Notes: a model not told the origin generated them from the letters alone. A DNA stretch of 58,735 bases from Dethiobacter sp. (GCA_018333395.1 JAGXSQ010000020.1:1-58735); one strand, 5' to 3'; positions 8,712 through 17,333 are shown, counted from the stretch's first letter. Numbers and translations: made by a program.

Positions 8712-11063
8712 ATGAGGACGAGAAACATGCCTGCACACGGAACGAGAGAGGAAATGAAAGGGCAGATTCGGGCTATTTTGCTATTGGCAGCAGCAGCCCT
8801 CAGCTTTGCGGCGCTCAAATTTACCGCGCAGACCGGCGAGGTAGGCATTTTTTTTAATAACGTCTTGCGTTTGCTGGCGGGAGACGTAGCCATCCTCGTC
8901 CCTTTCCTGCTGTTCTTCTGCGTCTTGTTAAGCAGTTTACCTCTGAAAATAGCAAACCTGCGCCAGCGGTTGCTCGGGTTAGTATTGTTTTTTTGTTTGG
9001 CGCTCGTCTGGGCGCAGATGCAGGGTATGGCCGGACAGGTAGAAACGCTTCAGGAAGAACTCGGCTTCCCCCGTGCCAGCCTGCGTTTTGGCTATCAACA
9101 TCAGGGCGGCGGTATAGTCGGGGCGCTATTTTCTGTCGCGTTGTATTTCCTGTTTAGAGACGTTGGCAGCTACATTGTGTTGGCGGCGCTGACTATTATT
9201 GCGTTTTTGCTTGTCACCAATTACTCGTTGACACGGCTTTTTGCCGGTCTGGCCCTCTGCCTGGCGGCCATAGGTAGGGCTGTAAGGCGGGTCTTTGTGG
9301 CGTTGTTTGACTGGGGGGCTTTTTTCTCCGGCACGTCAAGAGACGACAGCGATGAGGAAGAGGAAGAGGATGACGAAGGGGATGAAGTCGGCAATGTTCC
9401 GAAAAGCAGGAGAGCTCCACTGGCGGTAGCATCCGCACCGGTAGGAGAAGTAAAGCTGACGGCGACTGAGCCTGACTTGCCGTTCTTCGCACAGGCAGTG
9501 TCGCTGCAACCGACAGTTCAGGACATTCCGCCAAGAACCCCTAGTCTGGAAAATAATGCCTCTACCAGTGTGGTGAACTGCCAAGAGAAGCATATTTTGA
9601 CAAACGCAGACGGCGCCGCGGTTTACCTGCTGCCGCCGCTGTCGCTGCTTTCCCGTTTGCCGCGAACCAAAGACAATCAACAGCAGAAAAGCGTTGCGGA
9701 GCGCGCTAAAATTCTGGAACGGACCCTCGATAGCTTTGGGGTCAAGGCAAAAGTGGTGGATGTCCAGACCGGCCCATCGGTAACACGTTTTGAAGTCCAA
9801 CCGGAAGTCGGGGTCAAGGTCAGCAAAATTGTGGCTCTGGCTGATGATTTGGCTCTCAATTTAGCCTCTGCGGATGTGCGGATTGAGGCTCCCATTCCTG
9901 GCAAGGCCGCTGTTGGTATTGAGGTCCCCAATAAGGCAGTAGCGCCAGTTTACCTGCGCGAGGTACTAGAGGGAGAACTTTTTCAGCAGGCTACATCTGT
10001 TCTATCTATTGCTCTTGGTAAAGACATTACCGGAAATCCTGTCTTGGCAGATTTAATGAAGATGCCGCACCTGCTGATTGCCGGCTCCACCGGCTCGGGG
10101 AAAAGCGTCTGCATCAACGCTCTGATTGCGAGCATCCTCTTTAAAGCTACCCCCAAAGAAGTCAACTTTGTCATGATTGATCCTAAGATCGTGGAACTAA
10201 GCATGTTTAACGGTATTCCCCACCTGCTGACGCCGGTTGTCACCGAACCCAAGAAAGCTTCGCAGGCCTTAAAGAATATGCTCAAAGAGATGGGGCGCCG
10301 TTATGAGCTTTTTGCCCATGAATCGGTACGTGATATCCGCGGCTACAATGATAAAAAACGTCTCCGAAATGAAGAGGGAGAGAATCTTCCGTACATTGTA
10401 GTCATTATTGATGAGTTAGCTGACCTGATGATGGTGGCGGCTGCCGATGTGGAGGATTCCATCGCGAGACTTGCTCAGATGTCTAGGGCTGCTGGCATCC
10501 ACCTTGTCATTGCTACGCAGCGACCTTCTGTCGATGTGATTACCGGCGTGATCAAAGCCAACATTACCTCCCGGGTTGCTTTCGCCGTATCCTCACAAGC
10601 TGATTCCCGGACAATTCTTGATATAGGTGGCGCCGATAAATTGCTGGGGCGTGGCGACATGCTCTTCCACCCGCTTGGGGTGCCCAAACCTTTTCGTGTC
10701 CAGGGGGCGTTTATCAATGAACGTGAGCTGAATGCGCTGCTGGAATACATCAAAGAACAGGGAGCGCCCCAGTTCCAGGAACAACTCCTGACCGAAGAAG
10801 AAGACGAGGGAGGGTGGCGGGAGGAGGATGAACTTTTCCCCGAGGCGATGATGTTGGTGGCCGAAGCGGGAGCCGCTTCTATCTCCCTGCTGCAGCGCCG
10901 GTTGCGTATCGGCTATACGCGGGCTGCCCGGCTGATTGACGATATGGAACGGCGCGGTTTTGTGGGGCGCTTTGGAGGAAGCAAGGCCAGAGAAGTGCTG
11001 GTTACGGCTGACCAAGTTCAGCGTTTGCTGCTTGACGGCCGGGAATTTAGATCAAATGTCTGA
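8712..11063 (+). CDS. ftsK: DNA translocase FtsK/SpoIIIE
   Basis: The 783-residue protein has about four N-terminal membrane segments, an acidic linker rich in Glu/Asp (about 214-228), then the RecA-like motor. Walker A GSTGSGKSV is at about 458-466 and Walker B VVIIDELADLMM at about 562. A C-terminal winged-helix gamma domain begins near YTRAARLIDDMERRGFVG. It pumps chromosomal DNA through the septum at division and, in spore formers, into the forespore. Start choice is uncertain: ATG 8712 directly follows the uppP stop, and ATG 8727 and 8754 are alternatives. The neighbourhood (RNase J, tepA, ylzJ) supports the SpoIIIE-type orthologue. Confidence 0.94.
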   Translation: MRTRNMPAHGTREEMKGQIRAILLLAAAALSFAALKFTAQTGEVGIFFNNVLRLLAGDVAILVPFLLFFCVLLSSLPLKIANLRQRLLGLVLFFCLALVWAQMQGMAGQVETLQEELGFPRASLRFGYQHQGGGIVGALFSVALYFLFRDVGSYIVLAALTIIAFLLVTNYSLTRLFAGLALCLAAIGRAVRRVFVALFDWGAFFSGTSRDDSDEEEEEDDEGDEVGNVPKSRRAPLAVASAPVGEVKLTATEPDLPFFAQAVSLQPTVQDIPPRTPSLENNASTSVVNCQEKHILTNADGAAVYLLPPLSLLSRLPRTKDNQQQKSVAERAKILERTLDSFGVKAKVVDVQTGPSVTRFEVQPEVGVKVSKIVALADDLALNLASADVRIEAPIPGKAAVGIEVPNKAVAPVYLREVLEGELFQQATSVLSIALGKDITGNPVLADLMKMPHLLIAGSTGSGKSVCINALIASILFKATPKEVNFVMIDPKIVELSMFNGIPHLLTPVVTEPKKASQALKNMLKEMGRRYELFAHESVRDIRGYNDKKRLRNEEGENLPYIVVIIDELADLMMVAAADVEDSIARLAQMSRAAGIHLVIATQRPSVDVITGVIKANITSRVAFAVSSQADSRTILDIGGADKLLGRGDMLFHPLGVPKPFRVQGAFINERELNALLEYIKEQGAPQFQEQLLTEEEDEGGWREEDELFPEAMMLVAEAGAASISLLQRRLRIGYTRAARLIDDMERRGFVGRFGGSKAREVLVTADQVQRLLLDGREFRSNV

Positions 11064-11076
11064 ACGGGGTGGGAAA

Positions 11077-11916
11077 ATGAAGGAGATTGGCTGTGAGCTA
11101 CGGCAGGCGCGGGAGGAAAGGGGCTGGACACTGGAGGAGGTCGCCAGTCGTACCATGGTGGCCCTAAAACACCTCCAGGCTCTGGAAGCAGGGACCTGGG
11201 GAGTTTTTTCCGGAGAAGTTTATCTGAAAGGCGCCTTACGCAAATATGCGGCGGAAGTTGGACTTGACCCCAGACAGGTGGTAGCTTGGTACGAGGATGT
11301 TATGGCCAAACAGGCCAAACCTGCTGCGGCGACGCCGGCTATACAAGCGGCGGTAAAACAACCGCCTCCTGAAAGAAGAAAGATTGTCCGCGTCACTACC
11401 AAGCGAGTTAAAAAGCGGCGACTGTTCTTAGTGCTGACAGTCTTGGCGCTGACCATTCTGGCTGCTCGCTTCACTTACACCCTGATTTCTGACAGACCGG
11501 AGGACAGAGCGATACAGCCGCCGCCCCTCTCCCAACCAACGGTGCCGGTGGAAGCGCCTCCCGCCCCCACTCCGGACGTCCCGGTCATAACCCCGGATCA
11601 GCCGCCTGCTGAGATTCCTGCTTTGCGCGTTGAGCGGGTCATTGCTCCAGGAACGGTGTCGTTTAAAGTTTATGGCGCGGAAAGTCTGCAGGCCACACTT
11701 TCTTTTATGGAACGCTGCTGGGTGTCTGTCACTTCTGACGGACGGCAGATACATCAGCAGAATTTTAATGCAGCTGAAAGCTATCAGGTTCAAGCGGAAA
11801 GAAGCATTCGTCTGCGCGTCGGCAACCCTCCCGGAATGAGCTTGGTCGTTAACGGTCAGACGCTGGAGATGCCTTCCTCGCGGCGTCCCTACACCCTGGA
11901 AATTGAGAGGAGATAG
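11077..11916 (+). CDS. RodZ-like helix-turn-helix membrane protein (DUF4115)
   Basis: This 279-residue protein starts at an ATG after GGGGTGGG, 13 bases past ftsK. Residues 1-70 form an HTH_25 domain (ELRQAREERGWTLEEVA.R). A basic linker (KRVKKRR) precedes one membrane segment (about 111-135). A Pro-rich spacer follows, then an extracytoplasmic DUF4115 beta domain containing ERCWVSVTSDG. RodZ proteins link the MreB cytoskeleton to wall synthesis; the equivalent in Bacillus (YmfM) also lies downstream of spoIIIE. The gene is followed by two overlapping hairpins. Confidence 0.85.
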   Translation: MKEIGCELRQAREERGWTLEEVASRTMVALKHLQALEAGTWGVFSGEVYLKGALRKYAAEVGLDPRQVVAWYEDVMAKQAKPAAATPAIQAAVKQPPPERRKIVRVTTKRVKKRRLFLVLTVLALTILAARFTYTLISDRPEDRAIQPPPLSQPTVPVEAPPAPTPDVPVITPDQPPAEIPALRVERVIAPGTVSFKVYGAESLQATLSFMERCWVSVTSDGRQIHQQNFNAAESYQVQAERSIRLRVGNPPGMSLVVNGQTLEMPSSRRPYTLEIERR

Positions 11917-11931
11917 CTGCCCCTGCCGCTC

Positions 11932-11966
11932 TTGCTTAGGAAAGTCCAATATAATTTCCTAAGCAA
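11932..11966 (+). repeat. 12-bp inverted repeat after the rodZ-like gene
   Basis: TTGCTTAGGAAA (11932-11943) and TTTCCTAAGCAA (11955-11966) are perfect reverse complements around an 11-base loop. The right arm shares its last four bases with the left arm of the following terminator, so the two hairpins compete only at their edge. Confidence 0.5.
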
Positions 11967-12006
11967 TAAGAAAACGGCGGATAAAAATCCGCCGTTTTCT
12001 TATTGC
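11963..12006. terminator. Bidirectional terminator between rodZ-like gene and lgt unit
   Basis: A perfect 20-bp inverted repeat (11963-11982 and 11987-12006) has an AAAA loop. The GC-rich core ACGGCGGAT/ATCCGCCGT is extended by A- and T-rich flanks that give U-rich tails in both directions, which suits convergent genes. The 22-base core recurs in reverse complement after the copper ATPase (15468-15489). Confidence 0.85.
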
Positions 12007-12007
12007 C

Positions 12008-12127
12008 TCAAAGTATCTTGGTCAGGTAATAGAGTCCGCTAATCAATAGAGCCCCGCCCAGCCAGTAAAGCCAGCTCGGGCAACTTCCACGGCCGCCTGC
12101 GCCGTGCCCACCGCAACAATCGCCCAT
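12008..12127 (-). CDS. Small Cys/His-rich single-pass membrane protein coupled to lgt
   Basis: A 39-codon frame begins at an ATG whose first base overlaps the lgt stop (TGATG), with GGAGG twelve to sixteen bases upstream inside lgt. The product starts MGDCCGGHGAGGRGSC and then has one hydrophobic segment (WLYWLGGALLISGLYYL). The N-terminal CC, His and third Cys could bind a metal; that is inference from the residues. No family is recognised. Its stop lies just before the shared terminator, so it forms a two-gene unit with lgt, opposite the copper ATPase. Being this short, it could be a chance frame, but the start overlap, membrane segment and terminator placement argue for a real gene. Confidence 0.6.
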   Translation of the reverse strand: MGDCCGGHGAGGRGSCPSWLYWLGGALLISGLYYLTKIL

Positions 12128-12867
12128 CAGTGCGTGCCTCCTTCATTGATTGTTAAATGCTGATTTTTCCTTGCTGCGCCAGCAAGCAGAGCCAACCCGA
12201 CCGCAGCGATGAAAATACTGGTGTACTGTGCCGGAGTAAAGCCGCCCTGAGAACGGAAAAATTCAATAAAAAACCGGTATACTGAATAAAGAGTCGCGAA
12301 CAGCAACAGGATTTCACCCTTGTAGTGCCTGTGCTTTTTTTGGTGCCACAGCACTAAAAATATCGTGAAACTGGCTAGGGCTGAGTAGAGCTGAACTGGG
12401 TGCCTAGGTACTCCGCCCACAAACACCGCCCAGGGAACTGCGGTCACATTGCCGTAGATATCGCAGCCAATACGCCCTACCGCGTAACCTAGAACAAGTC
12501 CGGGTGCCAGCAGATCGCCTAGGTCCCGGAAGGACCATCCCTGCCTGTGCGCGAAAAGGAACGTAATCAGAACTCCTGCCAGCACGGCACCATGAAAGGC
12601 CAGACCCCCCTGATGAACGAACAGTATACTGAGCGGGTCGCGGCGGAAAACCCCGAAATTAAGGATGACGTAGAGGGCGCGCGCCCCAACCAGACCGCCC
12701 GCCAGCAACCGGAGGAGTAACTCCATGATTTTTTCCCGTTCAAAGCCTTTTCGTTCCGCATCTTTCAGAACCACATAGATACCCGCCAAAATGCCGAATG
12801 CTAACATCACTCCATACAGGTGTACGGAGAGATTCCCGATGCTAAAAAGAATTCTCGGCGAAGACAT
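12127..12867 (-). CDS. lgt: Prolipoprotein diacylglyceryl transferase
   Basis: This 246-residue polytopic membrane enzyme transfers diacylglycerol from phosphatidylglycerol to the lipobox Cys of prelipoproteins. Family features are HQGGLAFHGAVLAG around the essential His and GRIGCDIYGN, a variant of the Lgt signature usually read GRxGNFxNxE. The end (YRFFIEFFRS) is typical. An ATG at 12867 begins the frame, with AAAGGAGAG upstream. The signature departs from the housekeeping form, so this may be a second, specialised Lgt; only a genome-wide look for another copy would tell. It is convergent with the rodZ-like gene and divergent from the copper ATPase. Confidence 0.88.
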   Translation of the reverse strand: MSSPRILFSIGNLSVHLYGVMLAFGILAGIYVVLKDAERKGFEREKIMELLLRLLAGGLVGARALYVILNFGVFRRDPLSILFVHQGGLAFHGAVLAGVLITFLFAHRQGWSFRDLGDLLAPGLVLGYAVGRIGCDIYGNVTAVPWAVFVGGVPRHPVQLYSALASFTIFLVLWHQKKHRHYKGEILLLFATLYSVYRFFIEFFRSQGGFTPAQYTSIFIAAVGLALLAGAARKNQHLTINEGGTH

Positions 12868-12901
12868 GTGACTCTCCTTTCATCTTGCGTACAGGAAGTT
12901 A

Positions 12902-12931
12902 TTGACTGACACCGCATCAAGGGGGTATAAT
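12902..12931 (+). promoter_or_regulatory. Promoter of the copper ATPase unit
   Basis: TTGACT (12902-12907) and TATAAT (12926-12931) are 18 bases apart. An AGGAGAGG ribosome-binding-like sequence lies 19-26 bases after the -10 box, ahead of the His-rich mini-ORF. I see no clear operator for CueR, CsoR or CopY; an overlapping site cannot be excluded. Confidence 0.7.
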
Positions 12932-12961
12932 CATCTTACTACAAAGCATAGGAGAGGTCAA

Positions 12962-13081
12962 GGGGAACAAATACTGCCTTACCTGCTTTTTGCTCTGTTC
13001 CCTGAGCATGTTCTACCGATGCGTGGCCATAGGCACGGCGACTGCCACGGGGATAGGAAGAAAAAAGAAAGAGAAGACTAA
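12962..13081 (+). pseudogene. His-rich mini-ORF with a GGG in place of its start codon
   Basis: A 39-codon frame follows AGGAGAGG at 12950-12957, but the codon at the expected start (12962) is GGG, and there is no ATG, GTG or TTG further upstream in frame. It translates as a hydrophobic stretch (ILPYLLFALF), then MRGHRHGDCHGD and a charged tail ending in TAA. This layout recalls the small DUF2933-like proteins found beside copper ATPases. GGG differs from GTG by one base, so start loss, a sequencing error or a chance frame are all possible. It sits between the promoter and the copper ATPase gene. Confidence 0.35.
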
Positions 13082-13119
13082 AATCTCCTATTACAAATTT
13101 AACAGAGGTGGGATGAGCT

Positions 13120-15435
13120 ATGAAGGTTATTGACCCTGTATGCAATATGACCATAGAAGATAGGAATGCTGCAGGCTCTTCCGTATACAAAGGCAGCACC
13201 TACCATTTCTGCGCTAAGGCCTGCAAAAGAGCTTTTGATGAAAATCCCGAGTCCTTTCTTCATCCTCCTGCTGATAAACTTCCCCCCGCCACAGCAAAGG
13301 TAACATCCGAAATGGCTAAAGACCCTATTTGCGGCATGGTGGTCCCCAAAGAGCGTTCCATAAAAAGGACAGCCGGAGGAAGGATATATTATTTTTGCAG
13401 TGATAGCTGTGTGAAAACATTTGAAGATCCGGAAGCAGAATTAAAGATCATGAAAAGGCGTGTAGCCATTGCTCTAACCGGTGTTCTTGTCCTGGCCACA
13501 ATCAGGGCAGCGGCCTTTCTTGGTCTTGCAGCAGGTGCCGTAATACTTACGGCGGTTCCCGTTCCCTGGCTTCCCTGGTTTACCTGGGGAGTGTGGCTAT
13601 TTATTATTACAACCCCCATAATGATCTTTGGAGGCAGGGGGTTTTTTGAGGGAGCAGGGCATGCCCTTAAAAACCGTGTCGCTAATATGGATCTCCTGAT
13701 AGCTGTAGGCACGTCTACAGCATATATTTACAGTTCTTTAGTTGTTTTCTTTCCTGGCCTTCTCCCTGTAGAGGAAAAGGCCGTCTATTTCGAAGTCGCT
13801 GCCGTTATTATTGCCTTTGTCATGCTCGGCAAATATATGGAAGAAATAATTAAAAAGCGAAGCTCTGCTGCCGTCCGCAAACTTCTCGACCTCAAGCCGC
13901 AGACGGCAAGGGTTATAAGAGCAGTCGAAAGTCTGGAGTCAGGAACTGAGAGTCAGGAGGTCGAGATTCCTGCTGAAATGCTTATGGTGGATGAGATTGT
14001 CATCGTGAGGCCCGGTGAAAAAATACCTTCTGATGGAGTAGTCACGGAAGGCTTTTCATCTGTGGATGAGCAGATGATAACGGGAGAGAGTGTTCCAACA
14101 GAGAAAAAAGCAGGAGATGAAGTAATAGGGGGAACGATAAACAAAACAGGCTCTTTCAAGTTTAGGGCGACAAGGGTAGGCGCTGATACTACATTGAACC
14201 AGATAGTAAAGATGGTGGAGGAGGCTCAGGCCTCGTCTTCTAATATACAGAGGCTCGTAGACAGGGTGGCCTCCTATTTTGTTCCTGCGGTGATAGGCGT
14301 GGCCTTTTTGTCTGCTGCCGTCTGGACCATCTCCGGCAACCCGACTGCTGCCCTGCTCAGTTTCATTGCCGTCCTTATCATAGCTTGCCCCTGCGCTCTC
14401 GGCGTCGCCACCCCTGCGGCCTTGATGGTAGGTGTTGGCAAGGGCGCAGAACTAGGGATCTTGGTCAGAGGAGCCGAATACCTGGAAAGGGCAGAGAAGC
14501 TTAACGTAGTGATATTTGATAAAACGGGAACATTGACAAAAGGAGAACCTGAAGTTACGGAGATAGTGCCAGTGAATAGTGTCAGTGAGAGCGACCTCCT
14601 GCGCCTGGCTGCAATTGCAGAGAAAGGCTCTGAACATCCGCTGGCTGAAGCGATTATAAAAAGGGCAAACACAATGGGCTTAAGCATACCTGAGGCAGAA
14701 AAATTTGAGGCCGTTCCCGGTCACGGCGTTAAAGTTACGCACGAGGGTGAAGAAATAGTTATCGGTAATAGAAGGCTAATGAAACAGATGGGGATTGATA
14801 TGGAAGATAAAGAAAAGATAATCTCCGCGCTTGAAGAAAAGGGTAATACTGTGATGATTATTACGGCTGAAGGCAAGCTCAGAGGATTTATAGCAGTGGC
14901 AGACACATTGAAGGAAAATGCGGCGGAGGTGATTAAAGAGCTTAAAGACGAAAAGATAGAAGTAATCATGCTTACTGGAGATAATGAAAGAACGGCAAAG
15001 GCTATAGGCATTAAAGCCGGGATCGAGAGAATCATCTCCGACGTGCTTCCCGGAGACAAGGCAAAAATTATTAAAGAATTACAGGCAGAGGGCAAGGTTG
15101 TGGCCATGGTTGGGGACGGTATAAATGATTCGCCTGCCCTTGCACAAGCTGATATTGGAATAGCTTTAGGAAGTGGCTCTGATGTGGCAAAAGAAACGGG
15201 GGGCATCATCCTCATGCGCAATGACCTGAGAGATGTCCTAAAGGGCATTAAGCTCAGCAAGGCGACCATGCGTAAGATAAAGCAGAATCTTTTCTGGGCG
15301 TTTATCTATAACACTATCGGCGTACCTATTGCTGCTTTTGGGCTGATGAATCCGATGATTGCCGCTGCCGCCATGGCCTTAAGTTCACTTTCTGTGGTGG
15401 CGAATTCTGCCCTGCTGAAAGGCGAAAAGATCTGA
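13120..15435 (+). CDS. copA: Cu(I)-exporting P1B-type ATPase with two N-terminal YHS domains
   Basis: The 771-residue pump starts at an ATG after AGAGGTGGG. Two YHS metal-binding domains, residues about 3-47 ([14 protein letters not shown]) and 67-105 (DPICGM, YFCSDSC), replace the usual HMA domains. The core has TGES (321-324), CPC (423-425), DKTGT (467-471), a SEHP motif and [10 protein letters not shown]. The last two helices carry the YN and MALSS residues typical of Cu(I) ATPases. It exports cytosolic copper. By eye its codons favour ATA, AGA, AGG and AAA more than its neighbours, which suggests acquisition by transfer. It is closed by its own terminator. Confidence 0.92.
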   Translation: MKVIDPVCNMTIEDRNAAGSSVYKGSTYHFCAKACKRAFDENPESFLHPPADKLPPATAKVTSEMAKDPICGMVVPKERSIKRTAGGRIYYFCSDSCVKTFEDPEAELKIMKRRVAIALTGVLVLATIRAAAFLGLAAGAVILTAVPVPWLPWFTWGVWLFIITTPIMIFGGRGFFEGAGHALKNRVANMDLLIAVGTSTAYIYSSLVVFFPGLLPVEEKAVYFEVAAVIIAFVMLGKYMEEIIKKRSSAAVRKLLDLKPQTARVIRAVESLESGTESQEVEIPAEMLMVDEIVIVRPGEKIPSDGVVTEGFSSVDEQMITGESVPTEKKAGDEVIGGTINKTGSFKFRATRVGADTTLNQIVKMVEEAQASSSNIQRLVDRVASYFVPAVIGVAFLSAAVWTISGNPTAALLSFIAVLIIACPCALGVATPAALMVGVGKGAELGILVRGAEYLERAEKLNVVIFDKTGTLTKGEPEVTEIVPVNSVSESDLLRLAAIAEKGSEHPLAEAIIKRANTMGLSIPEAEKFEAVPGHGVKVTHEGEEIVIGNRRLMKQMGIDMEDKEKIISALEEKGNTVMIITAEGKLRGFIAVADTLKENAAEVIKELKDEKIEVIMLTGDNERTAKAIGIKAGIERIISDVLPGDKAKIIKELQAEGKVVAMVGDGINDSPALAQADIGIALGSGSDVAKETGGIILMRNDLRDVLKGIKLSKATMRKIKQNLFWAFIYNTIGVPIAAFGLMNPMIAAAAMALSSLSVVANSALLKGEKI

Positions 15436-15467
15436 AACTCTGCTGAACTTAGGAGAAGATAATTTTA

Positions 15468-15496
15468 ACGGCGGATTTTTATCCGCCGTATTTTTT
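15468..15496 (+). terminator. Terminator after the copper ATPase
   Basis: The 9-bp stem ACGGCGGAT/ATCCGCCGT has a TTTT loop, followed by A and six T. The 22 bases 15468-15489 are the exact reverse complement of the core at 11974-11995. Confidence 0.85.
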
Positions 15497-15504
15497 AGTG
15501 CTGC

Positions 15505-15538
15505 GCGCATCAGGGTAGGGCCGCCTGCCCTGATGCGC
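15505..15538. repeat. 15-bp GC-rich hairpin without T-run
   Basis: GCGCATCAGGGTAGG (15505-15519) pairs with CCTGCCCTGATGCGC (15524-15538) with one G-U pair and a GCCG loop. It lies nine bases past the copper ATPase terminator and before the exporter promoter. The role is unknown; it could be a second terminator, a protein-binding site or a mobile-element remnant. Confidence 0.5.
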
Positions 15539-15592
15539 AGCTACAGGCATGACAGTTGTCGTGTGCGGAGGAAGAAAATTTTCGCCACCCTC

Positions 15593-15621
15593 TTGACAGC
15601 ATCTGCAAGCGCACCTATAAT
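15593..15621 (+). promoter_or_regulatory. Consensus sigma-A promoter of the YeiH-type exporter
   Basis: A perfect TTGACA (15593-15598), 17-base spacer and perfect TATAAT (15616-15621) form the best promoter in the window. It implies strong basal transcription or control by a repressor. The leader to the start codon is about 110 bases and shows no recognised riboswitch. Confidence 0.85.
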
Positions 15622-15734
15622 ACAGCATATATCATACTTTTCCTATATTATTTGAGGTATATGCCGAGCTAGCCAGCGGCTATTCGCAGGGAAAGGGATG
15701 ATCACAAGTATCGGAGAGGAATGGTGGCAAGAAG

Positions 15735-17273
15735 ATGGCTGAAGTAAAGAGAAAGCCTGCGACGGGGAGAGGGGCGCTGTTAAGCGAGGACTGGATGGCT
15801 TGTTTGCTTGGCTTCCTGATCATCCTGCTGATTGTAGCAGGATTGCCCGTCAGGAGACCGTCCTTTAGCTGGACGACTGATGGCCAGTTCCGCATGCAGG
15901 TAGCCCAAAAGGCGCCCGCAGTAGCGGAACTGGCCAGGGAAGCTGAAAAACAAGGTGAGATGGAGCTTCTAGCGGCGGCCACAGCCTTAAGCGCGGCAAT
16001 GGAAACGGAGGCGCGACACGTCATTGGGGAGGCCGCCAAGGAAATGGGTGAGGTAAAGCCCGTAGATGCTGCTCTTGCAGCTGAGGCGAGCAGCATTAGT
16101 AAGGATTTGGCCACCCAGGCAGGGAGGCTACCCGGCAATGTTCTCTCCCGGGCCAACATGGGCAGATCCGCTTTTCTAGGACTGCTTTTGCTGGCATTCG
16201 CCGCTATCGGCAATGTTCTCCTTGGTCGGCCGGCTATCCGCTTCATCATCGGCTTTCCAGCAGTATTCATTCTGGCCTGGCTTTCCATGGCGCTGGCGGG
16301 CAATTACTCTGTTCACTACTACGGGCTGGACTTTGCTCTTTGGGCACTGGTTATAGGGCTGCTCATCAGCAACGTCCTGGGGCTTCCGCCTTGGATCAAG
16401 GAAGCGGTTCGAACCGAGTACTTTATCAAGACCGGCCTGGTAATGATGGGAACCGGAATACTTTTTGGTGAAATCATTCAGGCGGGAGCTTACGGGGTCA
16501 TTCAGGCAGTTCTGGTAGTCTCGGTAGTCTGGTACATAGCCTATCGGCTGGCCAAGAAGCTACACATGGATGACGAATTCGCCGCTATCATGGCTTCCGC
16601 GGTTTCCATTTGCGGCGTTTCCGCGGCTATTGCCGCTGCCGGTGCGGTGCAGGGGGACAAGAAGAAGTTGAGTTACGTCACCTCAATCGTTATGGTGGTG
16701 GCCATCCCTATGATGATTTTAATGCCCATTTTCGCCAAAATTGTCGGCATGCCTGACTTGGTGGCGGGGGCTTGGCTTGGCGGCACCATCGACACTACCG
16801 GGGCTGTTGTTGCTGCCGGCGCTCTCTACAGCGACGCAGCCATGAAGGTAGCCACCATCGTGAAATTTTCCCAGAACGTCCTCTTGGGTGTGGCCGCCTT
16901 CATCCTCGCTATTGTCTGGTCGTACAAGAAAGGAGCCACGAATGGCGCGCCGCCCAGCGCCGCAATCATTTGGCACCGTTTCCCCAAGTTTGTCCTGGGG
17001 TTTCTGGTAGCGTCACTGGTCTTCTCTTTCCTTTTAGCGCCGGACACTGTGAAAGCGCATAGCGGAATCCTCAATTTTATGCGGAATATGTGGTTTGGCA
17101 TGGCCTTCGTCAGTATCGGGCTGGAGACCAACTTCAGAGAACTGTTAGGGCTGCAGGGTTTTCGCCCAGCCATGGCTTTCCTTGGTGGGCAGACAGTCAA
17201 CATTGTTTGGACGCTTCTGCTGGCTTACCTACTGTTTAGCGGCATTTTCTTTGCCGCCCCTGCTATCAGCTAG
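15735..17273 (+). CDS. YeiH-family (UPF0324) putative anion/sulfur exporter with extended N-terminus
   Basis: A 512-residue membrane protein. The C-terminal two thirds match the YeiH family of putative sulfate exporters: LVIGLLISNVLGLP, a TGLVMMGTGILFGEI segment, SAVSICGVSAAIAA and GGTIDTTGAVVAAG. Substrate assignment in the family is by annotation, not strong experiment. Unlike the usual 330-350 residue members it has an extra N-terminal unit: one membrane segment (about 17-37), an Ala/Glu-rich helical stretch (about 50-140), then another membrane segment. The siroheme reductase gene 94 bases downstream hints at sulfite or a related sulfur oxyanion as the handled compound (inference). Confidence 0.82.
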   Translation: MAEVKRKPATGRGALLSEDWMACLLGFLIILLIVAGLPVRRPSFSWTTDGQFRMQVAQKAPAVAELAREAEKQGEMELLAAATALSAAMETEARHVIGEAAKEMGEVKPVDAALAAEASSISKDLATQAGRLPGNVLSRANMGRSAFLGLLLLAFAAIGNVLLGRPAIRFIIGFPAVFILAWLSMALAGNYSVHYYGLDFALWALVIGLLISNVLGLPPWIKEAVRTEYFIKTGLVMMGTGILFGEIIQAGAYGVIQAVLVVSVVWYIAYRLAKKLHMDDEFAAIMASAVSICGVSAAIAAAGAVQGDKKKLSYVTSIVMVVAIPMMILMPIFAKIVGMPDLVAGAWLGGTIDTTGAVVAAGALYSDAAMKVATIVKFSQNVLLGVAAFILAIVWSYKKGATNGAPPSAAIIWHRFPKFVLGFLVASLVFSFLLAPDTVKAHSGILNFMRNMWFGMAFVSIGLETNFRELLGLQGFRPAMAFLGGQTVNIVWTLLLAYLLFSGIFFAAPAIS

Positions 17274-17305
17274 GACGTAAGTCCTCGATTTTCCCAGATT
17301 TAATG

Positions 17306-17333
17306 TTGACAGCAGAAATACAAGGTATAAAAT
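17306..17333 (+). promoter_or_regulatory. Probable promoter of the siroheme reductase-like gene
   Basis: A perfect TTGACA (17306-17311) is followed 16 bases later by TAAAAT (17328-17333), overlapping TATAAA. It lies 35 bases after the exporter stop, so the second gene can be transcribed on its own. Confidence 0.55.

Noticed and set aside
9214..9800. Long minus-strand frames inside ftsK
   Set aside because: They are antisense to a clear FtsK coding region, have no family match, and arise from its codon bias.
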